Source: an uncultured Pelagibacteraceae bacterium (lineage in GTDB: Bacteria; Pseudomonadota; Alphaproteobacteria; Pelagibacterales; Pelagibacteraceae). From it: a stretch of DNA of 64,000 nucleotides. Positions 23,850 through 31,371 of the stretch are shown piece after piece. The translations under genes were made by a program, and so were the position numbers. The notes below the pieces were generated by a model. It was given only the letters and a program-made list of their open reading frames with translations, searched no databases and had not been told where the DNA came from. Location: positions 53,689 through 117,688 of the forward strand of contig CACLZL010000003.1 of NCBI GenBank assembly GCA_902611405.1, written 5' to 3'. The stretch's first letter is position 1; the number at the start of each line of letters is the position of its first letter.

Positions 23850-24712
23850 AAAAAATATTTTTAATTTTACTTATTACACTATTTAGTTCATCGATTTATG
23901 CTTCTGATGATAAACCAGGTAGATTTTTTGAAGACCAGCCAGATGTAAATGACGATTTTCAGATTCATTTTATTTATCTTTTAGCCAAAAAAACCAAAGA
24001 TAAAGAAAGAGATATAAACGGTTGGATAGAAAAAGAGGTTAAAAAAATAGATGATTTGTTTTTCAAAATGACTGGAGATAAGCAAAGATTAAAATTTGAT
24101 TATCGAAAAGATGGTAAGCTTGATATTTCATTCGCGAGATTAGATCGTAAAGCAAGAAAAGGTGGGTGGAATGTAAATTACCCAGACTATTATTTGCAAA
24201 AACAAGGATTTAATAATCCTAAAAAATTGTATTTTTCTTTTACAGATGCATCAAGTGGTGATGGAGGGCAAATGGGACCCCATCATGGATACTTATTTAT
24301 TAAGAGAGCATCTGGTCAAATAACAAAAATTGCAATTCATGAATTACTGCATGGTAATGGGTTTGCAATGCCTTGCACTAAAGGGGTTAAAGACGGAGCT
24401 CACTTAAGTACAGGCATTCTTAGTCACGATCTATCAACAAAATTTGGAAAAGCTGTTTATAACCACAAAGACCCAACATGTCCTGATTTAAAAGACTCTG
24501 TTTATTTAACACCAACATCTGACACTCCTTTTGATCCATTACAAATTGCCTGTGCATTAGGTCAAAAGAAAAGAGGACAACCACCAGGAAATTATGAAAT
24601 ACCAGCTCGATATACTCACAAGAAATTACTTAAAGGTAGAAAAAATGAGTGGTGTACTCATAAATTAACTGAGTATGCCAAAGAGGATTGGTTTAAAAAG
24701 TGGAAAAAATAA
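23846..24712 (+). CDS. exported HExxH putative metalloprotease, short paralog
   Basis: The 288-residue protein has a signal peptide (about 1-19, ending I-Y-A). The rest aligns with residues about 175-430 of the 22218-23549 protein: P-G-R-F-F-E-D-Q-P-D-V-N-D-D-F-Q-I-H, D-G-K-L-D-I-S-F, G-D-G-G-Q-M-G, and H-E-L-L-H-G-N-G-F near 166-174. It also keeps C-P-D-L-K-D-S-V-Y-L-T-P-T. It lacks the extra N-terminal domain. As in the paralog, the metzincin third His is absent (Met). It probably acts in the periplasm or outside the cell. Protease activity is inferred from the HExxH motif only. Confidence 0.75.
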   Translation: MKKIFLILLITLFSSSIYASDDKPGRFFEDQPDVNDDFQIHFIYLLAKKTKDKERDINGWIEKEVKKIDDLFFKMTGDKQRLKFDYRKDGKLDISFARLDRKARKGGWNVNYPDYYLQKQGFNNPKKLYFSFTDASSGDGGQMGPHHGYLFIKRASGQITKIAIHELLHGNGFAMPCTKGVKDGAHLSTGILSHDLSTKFGKAVYNHKDPTCPDLKDSVYLTPTSDTPFDPLQIACALGQKKRGQPPGNYEIPARYTHKKLLKGRKNEWCTHKLTEYAKEDWFKKWKK

Positions 24713-24721
24713 TAATTTTAT

Positions 24722-24925
24722 TTAACTAAATAAGAGATCATTGACTGAATAAACTATTAATCCAATGATTATTATAAATAAAATTAGAAAAGATAATTGT
24801 CCACTTAACTTTGATTTAATTTTGGTTTTACCTTCTTTAAATTTTTTAAAATGAATACTCCCAAATCTCATTACGGCCAATCCTAAAATTATAAGAAATG
24901 CTGTAAATATGTATCCAGTTACCAT
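24722..24925 (-). CDS. small two-helix membrane protein, unknown
   Basis: The 67-residue protein has two hydrophobic stretches (about 3-21 and 44-63) separated by a strongly basic loop (K-K-F-K-E-G-K-T-K-I-K-S-K), predicting an inner-membrane hairpin with the loop in the cytoplasm. No family was recognised. It begins immediately after the stop of the flavin-binding gene upstream on the same strand, which supports it as a real cotranscribed gene. Confidence 0.6.
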   Translation of the reverse strand: MVTGYIFTAFLIILGLAVMRFGSIHFKKFKEGKTKIKSKLSGQLSFLILFIIIIGLIVYSVNDLLFS

Positions 24926-25531
24926 CTATGGAACTAACCAAGTATCTTTATTATTCTCTAAATTAAACTTTGCTCTTCGATGACCTTTTGCTGCTAAATA
25001 AAGCCATTCAATAGATTTAATTTTACACTGTATAACAGTAAAGTTTTTATAACCTTCCTCACTTTGTTCTTTAGTGTAATCAAAATTATCTAATTCTGGT
25101 TTTAAACCTGAAGTTGGAAGATCTGACTCAGTTCCAGGTCCATTATCAACCAAATAACATTTTCTACTTATATGTTGAGTTTTAGACCAGGATTCTTTTG
25201 TTACATCATTATTATGATTAATTATGCATTCTACTTTTAATCTAACCTGTATTTTTTCATCTTTATCATAAAACAACATTGCTGCGTTTTTATTCGCTTT
25301 CAATTTTTCAATTTTATCTGATCTAATATCGCTATGGTATTGAACAAGATTATTTGATTGATCAGATTTTCTTAGAACCACAATTCTTCCATCTAAGTCA
25401 GATTGATCCCCACAAATAAATACTGGTATTCTAAAAGGTGAACTTCTATCTTTAACAGCATTATCTAACATTGACCAAATTTTCTTTTTGATCTCCGTAA
25501 AGTCCTCGTAATAAGGAACTGTATCTGTCAC
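24926..25531 (-). CDS. pyridoxamine 5'-phosphate oxidase-family flavoprotein
   Basis: The 201-residue protein has the split-barrel FMN-binding domain: F-I-C-G-D-Q-S-D-L-D-G-R-I-V-V-L-R (about 38-54), then Y-H-S-D-I-R-S-D-K-I, the FMN-phosphate segment, and K-N-A-A-M-L-F-Y. It resembles the Alr4036-like branch, where the true PdxH C-terminal domain is missing. The reaction is unknown. It lies 4 nt downstream of the hydroxyisobutyrate-dehydrogenase-like gene and immediately upstream of a small membrane protein gene. Confidence 0.8.
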   Translation of the reverse strand: MTDTVPYYEDFTEIKKKIWSMLDNAVKDRSSPFRIPVFICGDQSDLDGRIVVLRKSDQSNNLVQYHSDIRSDKIEKLKANKNAAMLFYDKDEKIQVRLKVECIINHNNDVTKESWSKTQHISRKCYLVDNGPGTESDLPTSGLKPELDNFDYTKEQSEEGYKNFTVIQCKIKSIEWLYLAAKGHRRAKFNLENNKDTWLVP

Positions 25532-25535
25532 AAAA

Positions 25536-26411
25536 TTATTTTTTCTTTTTTAACCTAGCAATCAAACCTGAACTATCCCAACGATTGCCACCCATTTCTT
25601 GAACCTCAGCGTAATAACCATCAATAATTTCTGTTATAGGAACAGGTGAGCCATTTTTCTTTGCCTCTTCAATTGCAATTTTTAGATCTTTTCTCATCCA
25701 GTCAATAGCAAAACCATAATCGAACTTATCATCTGTCATGGTTCGGTATCTATTTTCCATTTGCCAAGATTGTGCTGCACCTTTAGATATTGTTTCCATA
25801 ACTTTATCCATATCTAAACCGGCGTTTATTCCAAAATTAATTGCCTCTGATAAACCTTGGACTGTTCCAGCAATACACATTTGGTTCATCATTTTTGTCA
25901 ACTGCCCGCTTCCACAAGGACCAATTAATTTTACTTTTTTGCTATAACAATCAATTACAGGCTCAGCCTTTTTAAACACTTCTTCATCGCCACCAACCAT
26001 TACTGTTAGTATTCCGCCCTCAGCACCAGCTTGTCCACCAGAAATAGGGGCATCTAAAAAACTAAACCCTTTATCATTTGCTTTTTTATTTAATTCTCTT
26101 GATACTTCTGCAGATACAGTTGAGTTATCGATAAAAATAGACCCAGCTTTTGCAGTGTTAAACAATCCATTTTCTCCTGTTGCTACCTCTTTTAAATCAT
26201 CATCATTACCAACACATGTAAAAATAAAATCAGCACCATCTGCAGCTTCAGCAGGCGTAGTTGCCATTTTACCTTTATATTCACCAATCCATTTTTCAGC
26301 TTTAGATTTAGTTCTATTAAAAACAGTTACATTGTGTCCGGCTTTTGATATATATCCAGCCATTGGGTAGCCCATAACCCCAAGACCTATGAAAGCAACA
26401 TTACAAGTCAT
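25536..26411 (-). CDS. 3-hydroxyisobutyrate dehydrogenase-family NAD(P) oxidoreductase
   Basis: The 291-residue beta-hydroxyacid dehydrogenase has an N-terminal Rossmann loop F-I-G-L-G-V-M-G-Y-P-M-A (about 7-18), F-N-R-T, the substrate loop D-A-P-I-S-G-G-Q-A-G-A (about 120-130) and catalytic Lys in T-K-M-M-N-Q. It could act as 3-hydroxyisobutyrate dehydrogenase or tartronate semialdehyde reductase (GarR/GlxR), and the sequence alone does not decide. It is divergent from an MFS transporter with only 11 nt between the starts. Confidence 0.87.
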   Translation of the reverse strand: MTCNVAFIGLGVMGYPMAGYISKAGHNVTVFNRTKSKAEKWIGEYKGKMATTPAEAADGADFIFTCVGNDDDLKEVATGENGLFNTAKAGSIFIDNSTVSAEVSRELNKKANDKGFSFLDAPISGGQAGAEGGILTVMVGGDEEVFKKAEPVIDCYSKKVKLIGPCGSGQLTKMMNQMCIAGTVQGLSEAINFGINAGLDMDKVMETISKGAAQSWQMENRYRTMTDDKFDYGFAIDWMRKDLKIAIEEAKKNGSPVPITEIIDGYYAEVQEMGGNRWDSSGLIARLKKKK

Positions 26412-26422
26412 AATTTATTTCT

Positions 26423-27628
26423 ATGTTTAAAAGTTTAAGTTTAAAAGTAATTGTATTTGGATTTATTTTTACATTTTTTTCAAGTTTTGGACAGAGTTTT
26501 TTTCTAGGCTTATTTAATTCTAGTATAAGAGACGCCTTATCAATTACACATGGACAATTTGGCTCAATTTATGCATCAGCCACTTTATTAAGTAGTATTG
26601 TTTTAGTTTGGATTGGAAAAAAAATTGATGACGTAAACATATTAAAATTTGCATCTTATGTAATAATTTTTTTATCAGCTTCCTGTTTTATATTTTCAAA
26701 AATTTCATCAGTTATTTTTTTATTTGTAGGAATTTTTTTAATGCGTTTAGCTGGACAAGGATTATCAAGTCACACAGCTACAACAACCATATCTCGTTTT
26801 TTTGAAAAAAATAGAGGTAGGGCTTTAAGTACAGGTTGGTTAGGATTGTCATTGGCTGAATTTATATTGCCAGTTTTAATTGTTTTTTTATTAACTTTTA
26901 TAGAGTGGAGAGATATTTGGGTTTCAATTTCTATTTTGGTCATATTAGTATTACCTGCTGCAACATTGATTTTAGTAAAGGAGATTAAACTTGATACTAG
27001 AGAGGAATCTAAAATTGAAGGAACCAATCAAGAAATTAAACAATGGAAGAGAATAGAAGTATTAAAAGATTATAGGTTTTATATAATATGCATGACTATG
27101 TTAGCAATGCCATGGATTGCAACAGGGTCTTTCGTTTATCAGTCATTTATTTCTTCCTCCAAAGAATGGGGACCTTACGTAATTGCTCAATCATTTATGG
27201 CTTACTCTATTTTATCAGTGATTACTCTTTTTATATCTGGATTTTTAATTGATAAATTTACAAGCAGGAAATTACTAATTTATATGAATATTCCACTTTT
27301 TTTTGCAACGGCAGTTCTTTACTATTTTGATGCACCATTTTCATCATTTGTATTTTTTGGGTTGTTAGGAGTGACTAATGGTTTAGCAAACGTACTTGGT
27401 TCTTCAACTTGGGCTGAGATTTATGGTGTTAAGTTTATTGGATCTATTAAAGCATTGACAACTGCTTTAATGGTATTTGCAACTGCCTTTGGTACAGCTT
27501 TATTTGGTTTTCTGATTGATATTGGTTTTTCAATTGAACAGATAGCAGTTGTTTCAGGTACTTATATCTTTGGTTCAATTATTGTTCTTTATTTGGTTAA
27601 AAATAAGTTAAATCCTCATTATTTATAA
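26423..27628 (+). CDS. MFS transporter
   Basis: The 401-residue protein has twelve predicted membrane helices in two six-helix halves. It has G-Q-S-F-F-L-G-L-F near the first helix and R-F-F-E-K-N-R-G-R-A-L-S near helix 4 to 5, a loop common in monocarboxylate-type MFS carriers. The central loop (about 185-205) is charged. The substrate is unknown. A small carboxylate is possible because its divergent neighbour is a hydroxyacid dehydrogenase. Confidence 0.85.
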   Translation: MFKSLSLKVIVFGFIFTFFSSFGQSFFLGLFNSSIRDALSITHGQFGSIYASATLLSSIVLVWIGKKIDDVNILKFASYVIIFLSASCFIFSKISSVIFLFVGIFLMRLAGQGLSSHTATTTISRFFEKNRGRALSTGWLGLSLAEFILPVLIVFLLTFIEWRDIWVSISILVILVLPAATLILVKEIKLDTREESKIEGTNQEIKQWKRIEVLKDYRFYIICMTMLAMPWIATGSFVYQSFISSSKEWGPYVIAQSFMAYSILSVITLFISGFLIDKFTSRKLLIYMNIPLFFATAVLYYFDAPFSSFVFFGLLGVTNGLANVLGSSTWAEIYGVKFIGSIKALTTALMVFATAFGTALFGFLIDIGFSIEQIAVVSGTYIFGSIIVLYLVKNKLNPHYL

Positions 27629-27637
27629 AAATAGCTC

Positions 27638-27666
27638 TTGATTTTTTAAGACTCACTGTGTAGATA
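27638..27666 (+). promoter_or_regulatory. candidate rpoZ promoter giving a near-leaderless mRNA
   Basis: TTGATT (27638-27643), a 17-bp spacer and TAGATA (27661-27666) match a sigma70 promoter. The ATG at 27673 starts 7 bases after the -10 box, so the transcript would begin at or next to the start codon. Confidence 0.5.
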
Positions 27667-27672
27667 CTCCGC

Positions 27673-28209
27673 ATGGCTAGAGTTACCGTAGAAGACTGTA
27701 TAGATAAAGTAGAGAGCCCATACGAATTAGTATTGGTTGCTAAAGAAAGAGCTACTCAACTTAATGCAGGAATAGAACCAACAATTGATAGAGATAACGA
27801 TAAAAATACCGTTATTTCATTAAGAGAAATTGCAGAAGAAAAAATTAAAGTTTCAGATTTAACAGATAGCGCTGTTTACAAACTTCGAAAACATGTTGAA
27901 CAAGTTGATGATACTGCAGAGGATGATGAAGAAATAGGTGATGATTTTGAAAATCTATACAAAGGTGAAATTTCAAAAAGTGGTACTCCAATTCTACCAT
28001 CTAAAAGAGCAAGAAAGACACCTGAAAAAATTCAAGTAACAAAAGAAGATTTGGCCGAGCTATCTGAAACAGCTAGAGCTGATGTTGATAATTCAGTAGG
28101 CGAAGAAACTATGAATGAGCAAGGAGAGATTTCTTTAGATGAAGTGTCAGAATCAGAAAACCAAGAAGCAGATTCAACTTCAGAGGACACAGAAGCTTCA
28201 AACTCATAA
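27673..28209 (+). CDS. rpoZ: RNA polymerase omega subunit with long acidic tail
   Basis: The 178-residue protein has the omega core at 1 to about 75: M-A-R-V-T-V-E-D-C, the Y-E-L-V-L-V-A-K-E-R-A-x-Q-L helix, and V-I-S-L-R-E-I-A near 49-56. Omega helps assemble beta-prime into the polymerase. Alphaproteobacterial omegas are usually shorter (about 110-130). Here residues about 75-178 are low-complexity and strongly acidic, rich in Glu, Asp and Ser, and the last 50 residues hold almost no Lys or Arg. The ATG is 7 nt after a promoter-like -10 box, with no Shine-Dalgarno sequence. Confidence 0.92.
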   Translation: MARVTVEDCIDKVESPYELVLVAKERATQLNAGIEPTIDRDNDKNTVISLREIAEEKIKVSDLTDSAVYKLRKHVEQVDDTAEDDEEIGDDFENLYKGEISKSGTPILPSKRARKTPEKIQVTKEDLAELSETARADVDNSVGEETMNEQGEISLDEVSESENQEADSTSEDTEASNS

Positions 28210-28231
28210 AAAAATAATATAAAGTTATAGC

Positions 28232-29224
28232 ATGAATAGGAAAGTATCAGTTGCTCCTATGATGGATTGTACAGATCGTCATGAACGATATTTTCTTAGA
28301 TTAATATCTAAAAATACTCTTCTTTACACTGAGATGATAGTCGATGAAGCCATTAACAGAGGAGATAAAAAAAAGTTATTAGAGTTTAATATTAATGAGA
28401 AACCTGTAGCACTTCAATTAGGAGGTTCTTCTCCAAAGCTTTTAGCTGAAGCCACTAAAGTAGGTGAAGATTTTGGCTATGATGAAATTAATCTAAACTT
28501 AGGCTGTCCTAGTAAAAAAGTAGAAAAAAATAGATTTGGTGCTTGTTTAATGAAAGAGCCAAATTTAGTGGCGGATTGTTTAAGTAAAATGCAATCAGTT
28601 ACAAAACTACCTGTAACCATAAAAACAAGAATTGGTTACGATGATGTGGAAGATTATGAAAATTTAAATAATTTTATTTCTACCCTTAAAGCGACTGGAG
28701 TTAAAACTTTCATTATTCATGCAAGAAAAGCAATGTTAGGTAATTTTACTCCTAAACAAAATTTAAATATTCCTCCTCTAAAATACGAATATGTTTATAA
28801 ATTAAAAAAAGATTTTCCTAATGAAGAGATTATAATAAATGGAGGAATAACTTCAGTTGATGAAATAAAACCTCATTTAGAAAAAACAGATGGTGTAATG
28901 ATTGGAAGGGCTGCATATCATACCCCTTATCTATTAGCAGATATTGAAAGAGAAATATTTAATAATGAAGATGTGCCTAGTAGACAAGATGTAATTGAAA
29001 AACTTATTCCTTATGTGAAAGCGGAATTAAAAAAAGGAACAAGACTAAATCAAATCATGAGACACACTCTTGGTTTATTTCATGGTCAGATAGGTGCAAG
29101 TTATTGGAAAAGATATTTAAGTGAAAACATGTGTGTTAGAGATGCTGATGTTAAAAAAATAGATCACATAATGGATAAAATTAAATACAACAATGTAGAT
29201 ACTAGAGTAGGGCGATCTGCTTAA
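28232..29224 (+). CDS. dusA: tRNA-dihydrouridine(20/20a) synthase
   Basis: DusA reduces uridine 20/20a in the D-loop of tRNAs using FMN and NADPH. The 330-residue protein has the FMN barrel start S-V-A-P-M-M-D-C-T-D-R-H (about 5-16), L-Y-T-E-M-I, N-L-N-L-G-C-P-S-K-K-V with the catalytic Cys near 93, and G-V-M-I-G-R-A-A-Y. The C-terminal H-T-L-G-L-F-H-G motif is specific to the DusA branch. It follows rpoZ by 22 nt on the same strand. The last bases overlap a possible N-terminal extension of the next gene. Confidence 0.92.
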   Translation: MNRKVSVAPMMDCTDRHERYFLRLISKNTLLYTEMIVDEAINRGDKKKLLEFNINEKPVALQLGGSSPKLLAEATKVGEDFGYDEINLNLGCPSKKVEKNRFGACLMKEPNLVADCLSKMQSVTKLPVTIKTRIGYDDVEDYENLNNFISTLKATGVKTFIIHARKAMLGNFTPKQNLNIPPLKYEYVYKLKKDFPNEEIIINGGITSVDEIKPHLEKTDGVMIGRAAYHTPYLLADIEREIFNNEDVPSRQDVIEKLIPYVKAELKKGTRLNQIMRHTLGLFHGQIGASYWKRYLSENMCVRDADVKKIDHIMDKIKYNNVDTRVGRSA

Positions 29225-29264
29225 TTCAATTTTAACAAACGAATACACTTATATAATTTTATTA

Positions 29265-30050
29265 ATGGCTTTAACGGCTATACCAGTTGGTTTTGTTGCT
29301 GGATTATTTGGTATCGGTGGAGGGTTGATAACTGTTCCCTTTTTATATTTTATTTTTGGTTCTTTAGAAATTGATCCTCAATATGTTATGCACCTTGCTG
29401 TTGGAACTTCCTTTGCAATTATAATACCAACATCTACAGTTTCAGTTTTAACACATCATAAATTTAAAGCTGTTGATTTTGATATTGTTAAGAATTATGG
29501 TCTGTTTGTTGTACTAGGAGTTATTGTTGGTACTGCTTTTGCAGCTTCTTTAAAAACTAAATCCTTGGTTTTATTTTTTTCTATTATGATCTTATTTTTA
29601 GGAATTTACTTATTATTAATAAAAGAAAAAGAACAAAACATAATTGTTAAAATGAAATTACATCTAAAAGTTATTCTTGGTTTTCTTGTTGGGTTTATAT
29701 CTGCTCCTATGGGCATAGGGGGAGCCGTAATGAATGTACCTATCCTTAAGTTTTTTGGTTATTCAATAAATAAAGCTATAGGAAGTGCAGCAGCTATAGG
29801 TTTTCTAATTGCTCTATTTGGAGCAATAGGTTTTTTAATTTCAGGAAATTATTTAAATTCTAGTCTTCCTTTAAGTATTGGTTTTATAAATATACCAGCC
29901 TTTTTAATATTTATACCAATTACAACTTTCATGGCTCGGATAGGTGCAAAAACAGTTCACAGTATCGACAAGAATAAAATTAGTAAGTTTTTTGGAATTT
30001 TTCTTTTAGTAGTTTCGATTAAATTTTTTTATGAATACTTAAAATTATAA
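29265..30050 (+). CDS. TauE/SafE (TSUP) family membrane transporter
   Basis: The 261-residue protein has seven to eight membrane segments. The TSUP repeat motif occurs twice: G-L-F-G-I-G-G-G-L-I-T-V-P (about 14-26) and A-P-M-G-I-G-G-A-V-M-N-V-P (about 146-158). The family moves sulfite, sulfonates or other organosulfur anions. The ATG may not be the true start: the frame stays open upstream for about 13 codons with a hydrophobic sequence and no clear ATG, GTG or TTG. The last part of the gene is followed by an A-run and hairpin. Confidence 0.83.
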   Translation: MALTAIPVGFVAGLFGIGGGLITVPFLYFIFGSLEIDPQYVMHLAVGTSFAIIIPTSTVSVLTHHKFKAVDFDIVKNYGLFVVLGVIVGTAFAASLKTKSLVLFFSIMILFLGIYLLLIKEKEQNIIVKMKLHLKVILGFLVGFISAPMGIGGAVMNVPILKFFGYSINKAIGSAAAIGFLIALFGAIGFLISGNYLNSSLPLSIGFINIPAFLIFIPITTFMARIGAKTVHSIDKNKISKFFGIFLLVVSIKFFYEYLKL

Positions 30051-30055
30051 CAAGC

Positions 30056-30094
30056 AAAAAAAAAGAGGTGACTTCAGTCTCCCTCCATCACCTC
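30056..30094 (-). terminator. intrinsic terminator reading on the minus strand
   Basis: Read on the minus strand, GAGGTGA, a 16-nt loop and TCACCTC form a 7-bp stem, followed directly by nine T (30056-30064). On the plus strand the stem is preceded by A9 and has no T-run after it. No minus-strand coding gene lies just upstream of it (30095-30260 is non-coding), which makes a small minus-strand RNA possible. The 217-bp gap 30051-30267 otherwise shows nothing recognised. Confidence 0.55.
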
Positions 30095-30267
30095 ACAAAT
30101 TTAAATTAAGTGATTCTTTAAATATTTGTGAACACTTTTTAGTTGAAAATGTACTTTATTAACTATTTTAAAATCTAACAATCTTAAGTTGTATTTTGTC
30201 TTAAAAAAAAACTCAATTTAGCCACACATAATATTTAGTGTTATTATTCTAATTGATACTTTTAAAA

Positions 30268-31371
30268 ATGGTTTCAATAAAAGACATTAATAAAAATATT
30301 AAAAACAATTTATTTGATCCAATCGATAAATCAAAAAATAAGTTTTCCTCTTTTTTAAAAAATTTAAAAAAAAACAAAGTTAAAAAAGATTTAGCATTAC
30401 AAAAACAATTAGAAAAAGAAAAGAAAAGAGAATTAATTTTAGAAAAAAAATTAGCAAAAAAAGCTAAACAAGATGAACTGAAAGAAGAAAGAAAGAAACT
30501 TCTTTTTCAAAAAAAATTAATCATTGAAAATGAAAAACAAGAAAAAAAGAATGAGGAAAAAAGACAAAAAATAGAAGTTCAAAGAATTAAAATAGAACAG
30601 AAAAAAATTAAAGATGAAGAAACTAGAAAACTTAGAGAGGAAGCCAGAAAGCTTAGACAAGAAGATTTAAGATTAAAAATGTTAGAAAGGCAAAGAATTA
30701 GAGAAGAAAATATTAAAATTAAAGAAGAGAAATTAAAAAATAAAGAAATAGAGGCTCAAAAGAGAAGAGAAGAAAAAGAAAAGGAAAGACAAGAAAAATT
30801 GAGATTAAAAGAAATTGAAAGGAAAAATAGACTTGAGGAAGAACAAAGACTAAGAGAGGCAGCTAGAAAGTTAAAATATGAGCAAGAAAGACTCAAAGAA
30901 ATGGAAGAAAGGTTAAGAGATCTGGAAACTGAAAGACAGCAAGAAATTCAAAGACAGATTTTAAAAGAAGAGGCTGAACAAAGGGCTAAGGAAGAGGAAT
31001 TGAGAATTAAAGAAAAAGAACTGAAAGATGCAGAACGTGAGAGAATAAACCGAGAAAATGAAAGGCGTCAAAGAGAAAGAGAGGTTAAAATAGAGGAGGA
31101 AAAACAAAAAAGAATTGAAGAAGAAAATGAAAGAATCCGATTAGCTGAAATAGCCCAAAAAGAGAGAATTGAAGAGGAAAATAGGCGAATGAAAGAATGG
31201 GAGAAAAAATTTGATGAGGAACAAAGACTAAAAGAAGAAGAGCTAGTAAAAAAATTTTACAGTGATGAAACTCCTGAAAAAGAAAATAATCAGGATGAAG
31301 ATAAATTAGAAACTAGAAATAATGAAGATAATTTAGAAAATAAAACTGATGAAGATAATTTAAAAAATTAG
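30268..31371 (+). CDS. long charged coiled-coil protein, unknown function
   Basis: The frame opens at a TTG 15 nt upstream, but the ATG at 30268 gives a better start (M-V-S-I-K-D-I-N-K), leaving 367 residues. From about 30 to 330 it is an almost uninterrupted Lys/Glu/Arg/Gln-rich helix of repeats such as R-L-R-E-E-A-R-K-L-R and E-E-N-E-R-I-R, predicting a single long alpha-helix or coiled coil. The acidic tail repeats N-x-E-D-N-L-E-N. There is no signal peptide or membrane helix, so it is not TolA. The last 4 nt overlap the convergent phosphomannomutase gene. A structural or cytoskeletal role is possible but not shown. Confidence 0.75.
   Translation: MVSIKDINKNIKNNLFDPIDKSKNKFSSFLKNLKKNKVKKDLALQKQLEKEKKRELILEKKLAKKAKQDELKEERKKLLFQKKLIIENEKQEKKNEEKRQKIEVQRIKIEQKKIKDEETRKLREEARKLRQEDLRLKMLERQRIREENIKIKEEKLKNKEIEAQKRREEKEKERQEKLRLKEIERKNRLEEEQRLREAARKLKYEQERLKEMEERLRDLETERQQEIQRQILKEEAEQRAKEEELRIKEKELKDAERERINRENERRQREREVKIEEEKQKRIEEENERIRLAEIAQKERIEEENRRMKEWEKKFDEEQRLKEEELVKKFYSDETPEKENNQDEDKLETRNNEDNLENKTDEDNLKN

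Noticed and set aside
30253..30267. TTG start of the coiled-coil gene
   Set aside because: It adds five residues only, and an ATG follows at 30268.
30601..31250. DNA tandem repeats in the coiled-coil gene
   Set aside because: The similarity reflects Lys/Glu codon bias (AAA, GAA); no exact DNA repeat unit was seen.
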